NCBI GenBank assembly: GCA_963677085.2
Contig: CAXXFH010000004.1
Span: 2,542,001-2,606,000 of the forward strand
Source of the DNA: G963677085 sp963677085
GTDB lineage: Bacteria > Planctomycetota > Planctomycetia > Pirellulales > Thermoguttaceae
Reading direction: 5' to 3'
Length of the DNA: 64,000 nucleotides
Numbering within the stretch: position 1 is the stretch's first letter; every line of letters begins with the position of its first letter. A program made the translations under genes and the position numbers. Positions 16,326 through 25,123 of this stretch are shown here, in pieces. A model generated the notes under the pieces. That model ran no database searches, had not been told where the DNA came from, and saw only the letters and a program-made list of their open reading frames with translations.

Positions 16326-17912
16326 CTACCCACCGAAGCTCTGTTCGATGGTTACTTCGCGGACCTGCCGGCTATCGGGCTCGAACACCCGAATCTTCAC
16401 CTGAATCCCCCGCGCCGGATAAGGATACGGCGGCGGCACTTCCCGCTCGCCAGCATCGTCGACGCCGTTAGCCCCGTCGTCGTCGAAACCGTTGGTGCCT
16501 TCATCGACCGCACCACTACCGCCGTTGTTCTGGTCTAAGCCGTCCGATTCGTACGAGGTAGTCCAGGTATCATAGACGCGCACAAGCCCTGAAGCCGTGT
16601 CACCATTGCTGGAGAACTGGCTCAGAGTGGGATCGGTCGACGCGTAATACCCTAGGTCAACGTAAGCCCCATAACTCACAATTGAACCCGCTGGATACCC
16701 TGGATCACCGGGTTTGAACACTGCGGTGCCATCACCGTAAACTGGGGCCGTTGGGTCCCAAACCTTCACGTCGAAGCCGATTACGTTGTTGAGGATCACG
16801 TCTTCGGCACCACGAGTGCCATTTTGGAATGTGCCCAACGTTCCCGTCTCAGTGTCGATCTGAGATGCCGTCCAATTCGCAAACGGTGACGGGTTTTGCC
16901 AAAGATCGATATTATCCGGCCTGGTCAAAGTGATCGACGTGCTCCGTGCTCCGGCATACCAGTCTGTCGACGATGACTCACGCAATGTCGGCAAACCGAG
17001 CCCGATGATTGGATTACCACCGCTTACTCCGACGGTTGCCCAAACTGTCGACGAGGGCGTAGCCCCCAATGTAACGTTGAAGTGAGGATGACACGGATTT
17101 GTCAGCAATCCGCCTTGTGGATAATGTGCGTACCGGGCAGCAGGGTTCGCAAGATCGCTCAGCGAATTGGCGACAATGCCGCTTCCGCCGCCATTGACAC
17201 GCAAAGAAAGGTCGTTGTCTCCAAAAAAACCGCTTCGTGTGGCAGATGACAAATCAATAGTCGGCGCGACCAACAGCACTCGGCGATAAAGCGTTCGCCC
17301 TCGGACAAACCAAGCCACCTCGGCTACATCGGACTCGTAGGCTACACCACCAACACGTCCCACAAACGGCCGTGTGGAACTCCGCGTGGTAAACATCAAC
17401 ATGTCGTCGAAGTCGCCGGCCGTGGTATCGGGAGCGTCGCCGTTGCTGCTATCGACCGCCACCACCCAAGGCTCCCAACCCGTGCCAGCCGCTCCCACCG
17501 GCCCTTCCGTATACTCGAAATACCCCTGCCCGGCGGCCGGGTCGAGCGGGGGGGTGAGCGGGGCGGTGACGCCTTCGAGGTCGAGCCGCAATCGCGAGGC
17601 GGCGCTGCGGAGCCGGTCGCTCGTTTCGAGCATCGACCGCGAGTCGCTCACTCCTTCGCCGATCCCGCTGAACACCCGCACGACGGCCGCCATCATCAAC
17701 AGCGTCAGGGCCGTGGCGATCATCATTTCGACCAGGGTGTAGGCGCTGCGCGAGGGGCGCGAGACGAGAGGCGAGGGGCGAGTGGGAAGGGAGCATACTC
17801 CCCTCTCCCGTTTCGGGAGAGGGGCCGGGGGTGAGGGCCTGTCGAGAAGAGACTTCAAAGTCATTTTTAGACAGCCGCTTTGCAAGCGGGCCGAAAAATC
17901 GGGCCGAATCAT
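16326..17912 (-). CDS. Orphan minor pseudopilin, GspJ/PilW-like
   Basis: 528 residues from ATG 17912, which has GAGGAG 7 nt upstream. The class III signal is RSA|YTLVEMM: Ala at -1 (Gly is usual), Tyr at +1 and Glu5 present, then a 20-residue hydrophobic helix. The leader before the cut is 57 residues, far longer than usual. It is partly encoded by a 42-bp palindrome and a heptamer array. The large C-terminal domain and helix resemble GspJ/PilW, a tip subunit of type II secretion or type IV pili. The main pilus/secretion locus lies about 33 kb away and lacks an evident GspJ, so this gene may supply it. Confidence 0.75.
   Translation of the reverse strand: MIRPDFSARLQSGCLKMTLKSLLDRPSPPAPLPKRERGVCSLPTRPSPLVSRPSRSAYTLVEMMIATALTLLMMAAVVRVFSGIGEGVSDSRSMLETSDRLRSAASRLRLDLEGVTAPLTPPLDPAAGQGYFEYTEGPVGAAGTGWEPWVVAVDSSNGDAPDTTAGDFDDMLMFTTRSSTRPFVGRVGGVAYESDVAEVAWFVRGRTLYRRVLLVAPTIDLSSATRSGFFGDNDLSLRVNGGGSGIVANSLSDLANPAARYAHYPQGGLLTNPCHPHFNVTLGATPSSTVWATVGVSGGNPIIGLGLPTLRESSSTDWYAGARSTSITLTRPDNIDLWQNPSPFANWTASQIDTETGTLGTFQNGTRGAEDVILNNVIGFDVKVWDPTAPVYGDGTAVFKPGDPGYPAGSIVSYGAYVDLGYYASTDPTLSQFSSNGDTASGLVRVYDTWTTSYESDGLDQNNGGSGAVDEGTNGFDDDGANGVDDAGEREVPPPYPYPARGIQVKIRVFEPDSRQVREVTIEQSFGG
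17748..17785. repeat. Heptamer array inside the GspJ-like leader
   Basis: Degenerate 7-nt units of CGAGGGG / CGAGACG / CGAGAGG type. They are translated on the minus strand as part of the leader just before the class III cleavage site. Confidence 0.6.
17798..17839. repeat. 42-bp palindromic element, copy 1
   Basis: It begins CTCCCCTCTCCCG-ttt-CGGGAGAGGGG and ends GGGGTGAGGGCC. It is identical over 42 nt to 58671-58712. On the minus strand it encodes the 'PSPPAPLPKRERG' part of the GspJ-like leader. A variant lies at 19395-19437. Confidence 0.85.
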
Positions 17913-18302
17913 GGCGTTTCTCCTCGCGGCCGTACCGCGCGTTCTCATGGCGACACGGCGGCCGCACTTCTTAGGATCGACCGATAAACTACTTGCCGCC
18001 TTGCCGGGACGTGTTTCACAACGTCCCCGGTTTCCACCTGAAAAACGGCAAGCGGTCCTTCGGTTCGTCCTTGCCCACGATTGTTGTCCGCCACGGGACG
18101 CGGCGAGTCAACTTCGCTTTGCCCGGGCTGTCCGGATTAGCTGCCAAGTTGACCGCGAACACGTCTGCGAAGCGGCTGGCCCGACCGATCGCAAGTCGGT
18201 TGCACCGCAAGATTAGGGGGCAGACTCCGCCACCCGGTGCGACCTCTTCTGCTACACACAATTATATTGCACTCTGAATCGCGAGGATTGTCAACGGCCA
18301 TG

Positions 18303-18340
18303 TGCGCAAAGCGGAAAGGGGAGAGCGGAAAGCGGAGCGG
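18303..18340. repeat. Heptamer array, AAAGCGG type
   Basis: Units such as AAAGCGG, AAAGGGG, AGAGCGG and AAAGCGG. The same unit type appears at 50.6, 61.07 and 62.2 kb. Confidence 0.55.
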
Positions 18341-18466
18341 CGAGTGTTGGGAGAAGGATGCGGAAGGTACAGGCCCCACTGGGGGGTTGGTTCGGTTGCG
18401 GCCCCTTGGGGTTGGCGATGCCTTGCAGTACAACTAATGCGTCGTGGCTCGAAAATGGGCGTCGCC

Positions 18467-18502
18467 GGCAATAGCCAGGGGCTTACGCCCCTGGCTATTG
18501 CC
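18467..18502. repeat. Perfect 16-bp stem-loop
   Basis: GGCAATAGCCAGGGGC and its exact complement around a TTAC loop, 87 bp upstream of the macro-domain gene. A half copy lies at about 19152-19178 just after that gene, so the gene is bracketed by this repeat family. Confidence 0.7.
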
Positions 18503-18588
18503 GATCGTCCCTTCGGGACTTTTCCCCTTCCCAAGCCGGAGCTTGGGAACCAAACGCGTCGAATCCACCTACCCTCAGGAGACCAGTC

Positions 18589-19128
18589 ATGCGAGTTGAA
18601 TTCGGCGACGCGGCCATCGAACTGCATCAGGGCGACATCACGGCCGAGCGGGTCGATGCGGTCGTCAACGCGGCCAACAGCCGGTTGGCTGGCGGCGGCG
18701 GGGTCGACGGGGCCATCCACCGCCGGGGCGGCGCCTGCATTATGGCCGAGACGGAACACCGGTATCCCGACGGCTGCCCGACCGGGTCGGCCGTGATCTC
18801 GGGGGCTGGCGAGCTGAAGGCGAAGTACGTGATCCACGCCGTCGGCCCGGTCTGGGGTGGCGGCAACCGCGGCGAGGCCGATCTGCTGGCCGGCGCGTAT
18901 CGGCGTTGCCTCGAGTTGGCCCAAGAGAACGACTGCCAAAGCATCGCGTTTCCGGCGCTGAGCACGGGCGCGTATCGTTACCCAATCGACCAGGCCGCCC
19001 GAGTGGCCTTGAGCACGGCGATCGCTTTCCTCGAAGAACACGACCGGCCACAGCTCGTACGTTTCGTGCTGTTCGACGCGGGAGCGTACGGAGCGTTCAG
19101 CGCGGCGTTGGAAGAACTTGCGGGCTGA
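18589..19128 (+). CDS. Macro-domain protein (YmdB-like ADP-ribosyl deacetylase)
   Basis: 179 residues, a single macro domain. The ADP-ribose-binding signature VVNAANSRLAGGGGVDGAIH is near residues 24-43 and the second loop 'SIAFPALSTGAYRYP' is present, as in the YmdB/MacroD class that hydrolyses O-acetyl-ADP-ribose or removes mono-ADP-ribose from proteins. AGGAG lies 8 nt before the ATG. It is flanked by dispersed repeats on both sides and is not part of a visible operon. Confidence 0.9.
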   Translation: MRVEFGDAAIELHQGDITAERVDAVVNAANSRLAGGGGVDGAIHRRGGACIMAETEHRYPDGCPTGSAVISGAGELKAKYVIHAVGPVWGGGNRGEADLLAGAYRRCLELAQENDCQSIAFPALSTGAYRYPIDQAARVALSTAIAFLEEHDRPQLVRFVLFDAGAYGAFSAALEELAG

Positions 19129-19484
19129 AGAACGAGCCCCAAGGGGGCGTTTGGCAATAGCCAGGGGCGCAAGCCCCTGGACAGCGTTGCGTTCTCCCAA
19201 AACGCAGCCCCAACGGGGCGACTGGAAAATGCTCGACCGGTCGCCCCGTTGGGGCTCGAAAATGGAAATCGCTGGAACTTCCCAGGAGTTATCGCCGACC
19301 GTCTCTTTGGGACTTCCGTGGTTCGACTCGTTTCCAAGCTCCGACTTGGGAGCTAGGAGAAAACCAGGGAATGAATGCTTCGCCTTGTCCGCACGGCCCT
19401 CACCCCCGGCCCCTCTCCCGCAGGGAGAGGGGGGCGAGAAAACTCCGTGTTCTCTGTGCCTCCGTGGTAAAAAAACCCTGCCTA
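19129..19484. other. Repeat-filled intergenic region
   Basis: 356 bp between the convergent macro-domain and leuS genes. It is a mosaic of dispersed repeats: GGCAATAGCCAGGGGC half copy, CCCCAACGGGGCG / CGCCCCGTTGGGG dyad near 19210-19253, a variant of the 42-bp palindrome (19395-19437) and an ACTCCGTG...CCTCCGTGGT element (19441-19468). Confidence 0.6.
19395..19437. repeat. 42-bp palindromic element, variant
   Basis: A reverse-orientation variant (GGCCCTCACCCCCGG... with CCTCTCCC/GGGAGAGG) of the element found in two pseudopilin leaders. Confidence 0.7.
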
Positions 19485-22373
19485 TTACTTCACGACGAAA
19501 TTCACCAACCGCCCGGGAACGATGATCGCTTTGACAATCGTCTTGCCCTCGAGCAATTCGGTGATTCGCGGATCGGCTTTGGCTGCCGCTTCGATGGTCG
19601 CGTTGTCGGCGTCGGCCGGTACCGACACCTTGCTGCGGAGCTTGCCGAGAATCTGCACGGGAATTTCGACCGTGTCCTCCTTGATCGCCGCTTCGTCGAA
19701 CTTCGGCCACGGCTCGTAGGCCAGTGTTTTGTCGTGGCCTAGCAGCGACCAAAGCTCTTCGGCCATGTGCGGCGCAAAGGGCGATAGCAACAGCACGAAC
19801 GATTCCATGGCCACCTTCGGACGCGGGTCTTGCTTGGTGAAGAAGTTGGTAAACTCCATCATCCGGGCGATGGCCGTGTTGAAGCTCATCGTGTCGAGAT
19901 CTTCGGTCACGGCCTTGATCGTGCGGTGCAACATGCGGTTCTGCTCGGCCGCAACGTCGTCGGGCAGCGGGCCGTCTTGCACGGCCGGGTTCAACTGCAA
20001 CTGCTCGGCCCGTTCGTCGACGATCATCCGCCACACGCGGTCCAGGAAGTTTCGCACGCCGCTTACGCCGTCCATGCTCCAGGGCTTGGTCGCTTCCAAC
20101 GGGCCCATGAACATTTCGTATAGCCGCAGGGCGTCGGCGCCGTATTGCGTGACCACGTCGTCGGGATTGACCACGTTGCCGCGACTCTTCGACATCTTGT
20201 ACGCACGCGAGTCGATTTTGACCTTCGGGTCGTCTTTCAATACAAAGGCATCGCCCTGCTTTTCGACCTGCTCGGGTTCGATCTTCACCGTTTCGACCGT
20301 TTCGCCCGACGCTTTGATCACCTTCTGTCCGTTGGCGTCGGTGTGGACTTCCGAGGCGCTGACCCATTGGGCCGCATCGCCATCGCCCACCTTGTAGCCG
20401 GTAAACTCCATCTCGCCGAGGATCATGCCCTGGTTGACCAGCTTCTGGAACGGTTCTTCGGTGGTCACGTAGCCGCGGTCGTGGAGCACCTTGTGCCAGA
20501 ATCGGGCGTAAAGCAGGTGCAACACGGCATGCTCCGCTCCGCCCACGTAGAGGTCGACCGGCATCCAGGCCTTTTCCAACTTGGGATCGACCAGGGCTTC
20601 CGTGTTCTTGGGATCGAGGAACCGCAGGTAATACCAGCACGAGCCGGCCCATTGCGGCATGGTGTTCGTCTCGCGTTTGTAGCGCTTTCCGTCGAGGGTT
20701 ACGTAGAGCCACTCATCGGGCGCGGCGTCCAGCGGCGGCTCGGGGCTGGCGTGCTCGGCGTCGAAGGTCATCTTCGCCGGCAAGTCCAACGGCAACTCTT
20801 CCGGCTTCAACACCCGAATTTGTCCGGTCGGTTGACCCTGGTCGTCGAGTTCGTGCAGGACCGGGAACGGCTCGCCCCAGAAATGTTGGCGGCTGAACAG
20901 CCAGTCGCGCAGCTTGTAGTTCACCGCACTGCGTCCCAACCCGGCGGTGGCTAAGTCCTCGGCGATCTTCTTTTTGAATTTCGCGGTCGACAGGCCGTTG
21001 TACGCTCCGGAGTTGATCGCGATGCCGTCGACGGTAAACGCCACGCGCCCGGCCAGCAGGTCGTCGCGATTGACCTCCGTCGTTTCGCCCGGATCGACGA
21101 CGGTCACGATCGGCAGGTCGAATTGCTTGGCAAACTCGAAGTCGCGGGTGTCGTGGGCAGGCACGGCCATGATGGCGCCCGTGCCGTAGCTGATCAACAC
21201 ATAGTCGGCCACCCAAATCGGGATCGGTTGGTCGTTGACGGGGTTAATGGCGTACGAACCGGTGAACACGCCCGTCTTGACCTTGGCCAAGTCGGTGCGG
21301 TCAAGGTCGCTTTTGCGTGCGGCCTCGTCGCAGTACTCTTTCACCTTGGTTTCGTTTTCCGGCAATGTAAGCCGATCGACCGCCGGGTGTTCCGGGGCGA
21401 TGACCATGTAGGTGGCGCCGAAGAGCGTGTCGGGCCGCGTGGTGTAGATCCGCAGCACGTCGTCGTCGGGCCGCTGGGGATACTCGGCCAGATCGCGGTC
21501 GCGTTTCCAGCCCTGATATTCCTTCCTCGACGGCTTTCCGTCGGCCTCGTTGAACGTGCCGATGAAGAAGTCAACCTCGGCGCCCGTGCTGCGGCCAATC
21601 CAGTTGCGCTGCAGGGCCTTGATCGACTCGGACCAATCGAGCTTGCCGAGGTCTTTCTCCAACCGATCGGCGTAGGCCGTAATGCGCAACATCCACTGCC
21701 GCAGCGGAATGCGCACTACCGGATGGCTGCCGCGTTCGCTTAGCCCGCCGACGACCTCCTCGTTGGCCAGCACGGTGCCCAACTTCGGACACCAGTTGAC
21801 CGGCGCTTCGAGCTGATAGGCCAAGCGGTGTTCGTCGCGGAATTGGGCCACGGCAGCGGGCCCCTGTTCGGCCACCTGCCCGGGTATGGGAAGTTGGCTG
21901 ATCGGCAGGCCGCGTTGCTGTTCGGCGTCGAACCAGGTGTCGAACAACACCAGGAAGATGAACTGCGTCCAGCGGAAGTATTCCACGTCGGTGGTGGCCA
22001 GTTCGCGGTCCCAGTCGTAGCTGAATCCGAGCATTTTCAACTGCCGGCGGAAGTTGGCGATGTTCTTCTCGGTGGTGATCCGCGGATGGGTGCCGGTCTT
22101 TTTCGCGTGTTGCTCGGCCGGCAGCCCGAAGGCGTCCCAGCCCATCGGGTGCAAGACACTGGTTCCCCGCATGCGGTTATACCGGCAGACGATATCGGTG
22201 GCCGTGTAGCCCTCGGGGTGGCCCACGTGCAGACCGTCGCCGCTGGGGTAGGGGAACATGTCGAGCACGTAGAGCTTGCGCTCGCCGGGCAGCCGGGGCG
22301 CGGCAAACGTGCGGTTTTCTTCCCAAAATTTCTGCCACTTCGGTTCCGTGACGGCCGGGTTGTAACGGGGCAT
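19485..22373 (-). CDS. leuS: Leucyl-tRNA synthetase
   Basis: 962 residues, a class I aminoacyl-tRNA synthetase that charges tRNA-Leu. The HIGH-type motif is HVGHPEGYTATD near residue 48, the editing domain includes TTRPDTLFGATYMV, and the catalytic loop is KMSKSRGNVVNPDD. The length is slightly above the usual 860-880, due to inserts in the editing and catalytic regions. The ATG at 22373 (MPRYNPAVTEPKWQKFW) is supported by homologue-like N-terminal sequence but lacks a Shine-Dalgarno sequence: a CT-rich heptamer array sits immediately upstream instead. Confidence 0.96.
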   Translation of the reverse strand: MPRYNPAVTEPKWQKFWEENRTFAAPRLPGERKLYVLDMFPYPSGDGLHVGHPEGYTATDIVCRYNRMRGTSVLHPMGWDAFGLPAEQHAKKTGTHPRITTEKNIANFRRQLKMLGFSYDWDRELATTDVEYFRWTQFIFLVLFDTWFDAEQQRGLPISQLPIPGQVAEQGPAAVAQFRDEHRLAYQLEAPVNWCPKLGTVLANEEVVGGLSERGSHPVVRIPLRQWMLRITAYADRLEKDLGKLDWSESIKALQRNWIGRSTGAEVDFFIGTFNEADGKPSRKEYQGWKRDRDLAEYPQRPDDDVLRIYTTRPDTLFGATYMVIAPEHPAVDRLTLPENETKVKEYCDEAARKSDLDRTDLAKVKTGVFTGSYAINPVNDQPIPIWVADYVLISYGTGAIMAVPAHDTRDFEFAKQFDLPIVTVVDPGETTEVNRDDLLAGRVAFTVDGIAINSGAYNGLSTAKFKKKIAEDLATAGLGRSAVNYKLRDWLFSRQHFWGEPFPVLHELDDQGQPTGQIRVLKPEELPLDLPAKMTFDAEHASPEPPLDAAPDEWLYVTLDGKRYKRETNTMPQWAGSCWYYLRFLDPKNTEALVDPKLEKAWMPVDLYVGGAEHAVLHLLYARFWHKVLHDRGYVTTEEPFQKLVNQGMILGEMEFTGYKVGDGDAAQWVSASEVHTDANGQKVIKASGETVETVKIEPEQVEKQGDAFVLKDDPKVKIDSRAYKMSKSRGNVVNPDDVVTQYGADALRLYEMFMGPLEATKPWSMDGVSGVRNFLDRVWRMIVDERAEQLQLNPAVQDGPLPDDVAAEQNRMLHRTIKAVTEDLDTMSFNTAIARMMEFTNFFTKQDPRPKVAMESFVLLLSPFAPHMAEELWSLLGHDKTLAYEPWPKFDEAAIKEDTVEIPVQILGKLRSKVSVPADADNATIEAAAKADPRITELLEGKTIVKAIIVPGRLVNFVVK

Positions 22374-22379
22374 GGTTGG

Positions 22380-22434
22380 ATAGGGGTTGGGGGCTGAGAT
22401 TTATGATTTGGGATTGATGATTTGGGATTTGCCG
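22380..22434. repeat. Heptamer array directly upstream of leuS
   Basis: Units of the types GATTTGG/GGATTTG and GGGGTTG in + orientation run to within a few bases of the leuS start codon. On the leuS mRNA they read AAATCCC-like, so the 5' leader has no purine-rich ribosome site. Confidence 0.6.
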
Positions 22435-22442
22435 ACGAGGCG

Positions 22443-22460
22443 TGGTCACTTCAGCGACCA
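22443..22460. repeat. GGTCGCT-family dyad
   Basis: TGGTCACT-tc-AGCGACCA, one mismatch from the perfect forms at 56176 and 57659. It lies between the divergent leuS and SH3-protein genes. Confidence 0.55.
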
Positions 22461-22663
22461 TGTTCCCCGAGGTTGTCCCCTCGCAATCTCGCGAAAACAG
22501 GACAAAAGGGTGATTCTACCCCCGTCGGGCAATTTGGGCAAAGGGCTCTAACCGCTCTTGAATGGTTCGCCCATTTCGGCTACAAGCCCGCGGTCTACCT
22601 TTCTTTTCCGACCAATTTGACTGCAATTCTTGCCTTTACCCGGCTTCTCGGCGGAGGTTTTCC

Positions 22664-24256
22664 ATGCGTTGGCCACTTGCCGCTTCGATGGCTCTTCTGA
22701 CAATCGCCGTTGTCGCGTTGCCGGCACCCCAGGTGTGGGGTGCTCGGTCGTTTCCCTATACGGCCTACATTACAAACAAAGACGTCTACGTCCGCAGCGG
22801 CCCCGGCCAGGACTACTACCCCACCGACAAGCTCAAGACGGGCGACCCGGTGGAGGTTTACCGCCACGATCCGGGTGGCTGGTACGCCATTCGTCCGCCT
22901 AAGGGCAGCTTCTCCTGGCTCAGCGGCCGATACCTGGATTTCGACCGCCGCAGCCCCAAAGTGCCCGGATTGGCCAAAGTGAAAGGCGATCGGGTGGCCG
23001 CGCGCGTGGGAAGCCGCTTCAATAGCGTCCGCGACGTGATTCAAGTTCGTCTGCACGACCAAGAAATGGTCGAAGTGATTGAAGAACGCTCCACCGGGGA
23101 CCAGAAGTGGTACAAGATCGTGCCGCCCTCGGGTGAGTTTCGTTGGGTGTTCGGCAAGTATGTCGACCCCGACTACCCGGCCAACGGTCTCCGCAAAGCG
23201 CCCGCCGGCAGTAGCCCCTTGGTACAACACCGGAGCAAGTCGACCGATCTCAACCCGACCGGTCTCGACGCTGCGCCCGAAATGGCCAACATCGAGCAAT
23301 TGACCGATACGCCCCCGCGCGACGGTCGCGAAGCGGACGAAGCGGAACAAACCTCGTGGAGCGACGCGCCCCGCACGTTGCGCGAGCCGGCGGCGGCTCG
23401 GCCGCTTCGCTCGGCCGTGGCACAAGCCGACGACCAACGCGCCGCGGAACAACAAACAGAGGAACAACGGCCCGGCGAATTGCCGCCATTGGACGCCGTT
23501 GCTGATCAAACGGAAGAGCTAAGCGACGGGACGACGGTCGAAACGGCGCAATATCTGGCTCCGTCGAGTGCCTCCGGCGGCCCGGCTCCGCGGTTTCGGC
23601 CGACACAATCTGCGCCGCGCGTTGCTCGCGTGCCAGTACGCGATCGGACGCCCGTGACGAGTCGTGTACCCGACGGGCCGGACGAGTCGCAGGTGATGCG
23701 TCATCTTTCGCCCGAGGAATTTGAGGACGAGGTCCAACGTCTCGACCTGGAGTTGGCCACCATGGTAACCGAAGAGCCCACGGCTTGGACCTTCGGCGAG
23801 CTTCGTCCCCAGACCGAAGAACTGCTGGCCACAGCCCAAACAGCCTTGGAACGTGGCCGCGCCCGACTCGTGCTCAACAAGATCGCGCGATTCGAAGATA
23901 TCAAACAGCGGTTCGACTCGGTCAACACCATGCGTGAGCAGACCGAGCAATCCAACCAACAACTCAGCGCTCTGAAGCCCAAGGTAACCGCGGCATCGGC
24001 TGCCGAAGACGACCGTTTCGACGGCGTGGGGCATCTCACTCGTGTGGCATCGACCCGATTGGGCGATCCTCGCTACGTGCTGCTCGACCCCAACGGCCGG
24101 GCGGCCTGCTATGTAACGCCGGCCCCGGGTTTGGGGCTGAAGCACTATCTGGGGCACCGCATCGGCGTGGTCGGGACACGGGGATTTTTGGCCGAACAAA
24201 ACGCCCCTCACGTAATGGCCAAACACGTCAACGTGTTGGACGCCGTTTGGCGATAG
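22664..24256 (+). CDS. Exported double-SH3 domain protein
   Basis: 530 residues from ATG 22664, which has GGAGG upstream and opens a signal peptide (residues 1-26, ending QVWG). Two bacterial SH3-like repeats follow: residues about 31-90 (VYVRSGPGQDYYPTDKLKTG) and about 100-175 ('RVGSRFNSVRDVIQV'). A Pro/Glu/Arg-rich disordered stretch (about 190-350) leads to a helical region (350-460) and a final small beta domain with 'LLDPNGRAACYVTP'. SH3b domains bind peptidoglycan or partner peptides, so a cell-wall or envelope role is likely. It is divergent from leuS, and the CYTH gene starts 15 bp after its stop. Confidence 0.75.
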   Translation: MRWPLAASMALLTIAVVALPAPQVWGARSFPYTAYITNKDVYVRSGPGQDYYPTDKLKTGDPVEVYRHDPGGWYAIRPPKGSFSWLSGRYLDFDRRSPKVPGLAKVKGDRVAARVGSRFNSVRDVIQVRLHDQEMVEVIEERSTGDQKWYKIVPPSGEFRWVFGKYVDPDYPANGLRKAPAGSSPLVQHRSKSTDLNPTGLDAAPEMANIEQLTDTPPRDGREADEAEQTSWSDAPRTLREPAAARPLRSAVAQADDQRAAEQQTEEQRPGELPPLDAVADQTEELSDGTTVETAQYLAPSSASGGPAPRFRPTQSAPRVARVPVRDRTPVTSRVPDGPDESQVMRHLSPEEFEDEVQRLDLELATMVTEEPTAWTFGELRPQTEELLATAQTALERGRARLVLNKIARFEDIKQRFDSVNTMREQTEQSNQQLSALKPKVTAASAAEDDRFDGVGHLTRVASTRLGDPRYVLLDPNGRAACYVTPAPGLGLKHYLGHRIGVVGTRGFLAEQNAPHVMAKHVNVLDAVWR

Positions 24257-24271
24257 CGAAGGGCGTGCTTC

Positions 24272-24790
24272 GTGCGCAACATCGAACTGAAAGCCCGACT
24301 TACCGATCTCGACGCCGCTCGTGCCGTGGCCCAGCGGATCGCCACCAAGCGGTTGGGCACGCAGCACCAGATCGATACGTACTTCCACTGCCGTCACGGC
24401 CGGCTGAAGCTGCGCCAAATCGATGGGCTGCGGTCGGAGTTGGTCTGGTACGCCCGGGTCGATCAACAAGGCCCCAAGGCGAGCGACTATCGGCTGGTCC
24501 CGGTTTCTAACCCCGAGACGCTCAAAGCAGCGCTGGGGGCCGCCTGCGGCGTGTGGAAGGTGGTTGAGAAACGGCGGGAGATTTTTCTGTATCACAACGT
24601 GCGAATCCACCTCGACGACGTGGTCGAGCTGGGCACGTTTCTGGAATTCGAAGCCGTCTTGAGCCAAGCGAGCGGTTCCTCTGCGGCAATCGACGACGCG
24701 ACAGGTCGGGCACAGCTCGATAAGCTAATCCGCGAGTTCGCGATCGCGGCCGACGCCCTGCTGCCTGGGTCGTATAGCGATATGCTTTGA
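24272..24790 (+). CDS. CYTH-domain protein (CyaB/thiamine-triphosphatase-like)
   Basis: 172 residues from a GTG start with GAAGGG upstream. The N-terminal motif NIELKARL is the CYTH signature in its CyaB-like form (first acidic residue replaced by Asn, Glu5 and Lys7 kept). Later strands supply the basic and acidic tunnel residues ('RLKLRQID', 'RRE', 'LGTFLEFEAVL'). CYTH enzymes act on triphosphorylated substrates such as tripolyphosphate, thiamine triphosphate or ATP in a metal-dependent way. The true substrate is unknown. It is probably cotranscribed with the SH3 protein gene. Confidence 0.82.
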   Translation: MRNIELKARLTDLDAARAVAQRIATKRLGTQHQIDTYFHCRHGRLKLRQIDGLRSELVWYARVDQQGPKASDYRLVPVSNPETLKAALGAACGVWKVVEKRREIFLYHNVRIHLDDVVELGTFLEFEAVLSQASGSSAAIDDATGRAQLDKLIREFAIAADALLPGSYSDML

Positions 24791-24881
24791 TCTGGGGTTC
24801 TCGACGCAGGTTCTCATGACCGCTGAAGCGGCCACGCCTTGCTGGCGCCCCCAACCCTCTGGCCACTAGCCCCGCACAAAC

Positions 24882-24900
24882 ACCTGCCAAATTGACAGGT
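24882..24900 (+). promoter_or_regulatory. Dyad upstream of sigma-54 promoter (site 1)
   Basis: ACCTGCCAAATTGACAGGT: a 19-bp imperfect palindrome about 100 bp before the -24 element. This is a usual distance for an activator (bEBP) binding site. Confidence 0.4.
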
Positions 24901-24931
24901 TGGAGGACGCTAAGTTGCCAAGCTGCGAAAG

Positions 24932-24953
24932 GGGAATTTTGATGTCAATTCCC
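24932..24953 (+). promoter_or_regulatory. Dyad upstream of sigma-54 promoter (site 2)
   Basis: GGGAATT and AATTCCC form perfect 7-bp arms separated by 8 bp, ending about 42 bp before the promoter. It is a candidate activator site. Confidence 0.4.
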
Positions 24954-24994
24954 TAAGTTCTTTGGCGAAGTACACTAACAGTTCCACTCAGGGA

Positions 24995-25011
24995 TTGGCA
25001 CACACTTTGCT
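24995..25011 (+). promoter_or_regulatory. Sigma-54 (RpoN) promoter
   Basis: TTGGCACACACTTTGCT matches the -24/-12 consensus TTGGCAC-N5-TTGC(A/T), with GG and GC ten bases apart. It points toward the Hsp20 genes, 113 bp before the first ATG. Confidence 0.75.
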
Positions 25012-25123
25012 TTCCCATTCTCTCGGGTCAGCGACCGAGAGAAATGAATCGGTCGAGGACAAAATTCCCCTGGTTTGCTTACCAATTCACCCACGGTGAA
25101 ACACGAGAAAAGGAGGATCTACT

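Larger units (their letters stand above)
17913..18588. other. Divergent intergenic region rich in repeats
   Basis: 676 bp between the GspJ-like gene and the macro-domain gene. It includes a heptamer array of AAAGCGG type (about 18303-18340) and a perfect 16-bp stem-loop (18467-18502). The long minus-strand frames over it are translations of repeats. The first 300 bp have no feature I can name. Confidence 0.5.
24791..25123 (+). other. Regulatory region of the Hsp20 cluster
   Basis: 333 bp without genes between the CYTH gene and the first Hsp20 gene. It contains two dyads (24882-24900 and 24932-24953), a sigma-54-type promoter (24995-25011) and a long leader with a strong AGGAGG before ATG 25124. 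A weak GGTCGCT-like repeat lies near 24817. Confidence 0.7.

Noticed and set aside
18262..20712. 816-codon minus-strand frame across the macro-domain and leuS genes
   Set aside because: It overlaps two well-supported genes and is Arg/Gly/Pro-rich, as expected for a shadow frame in GC-rich DNA.
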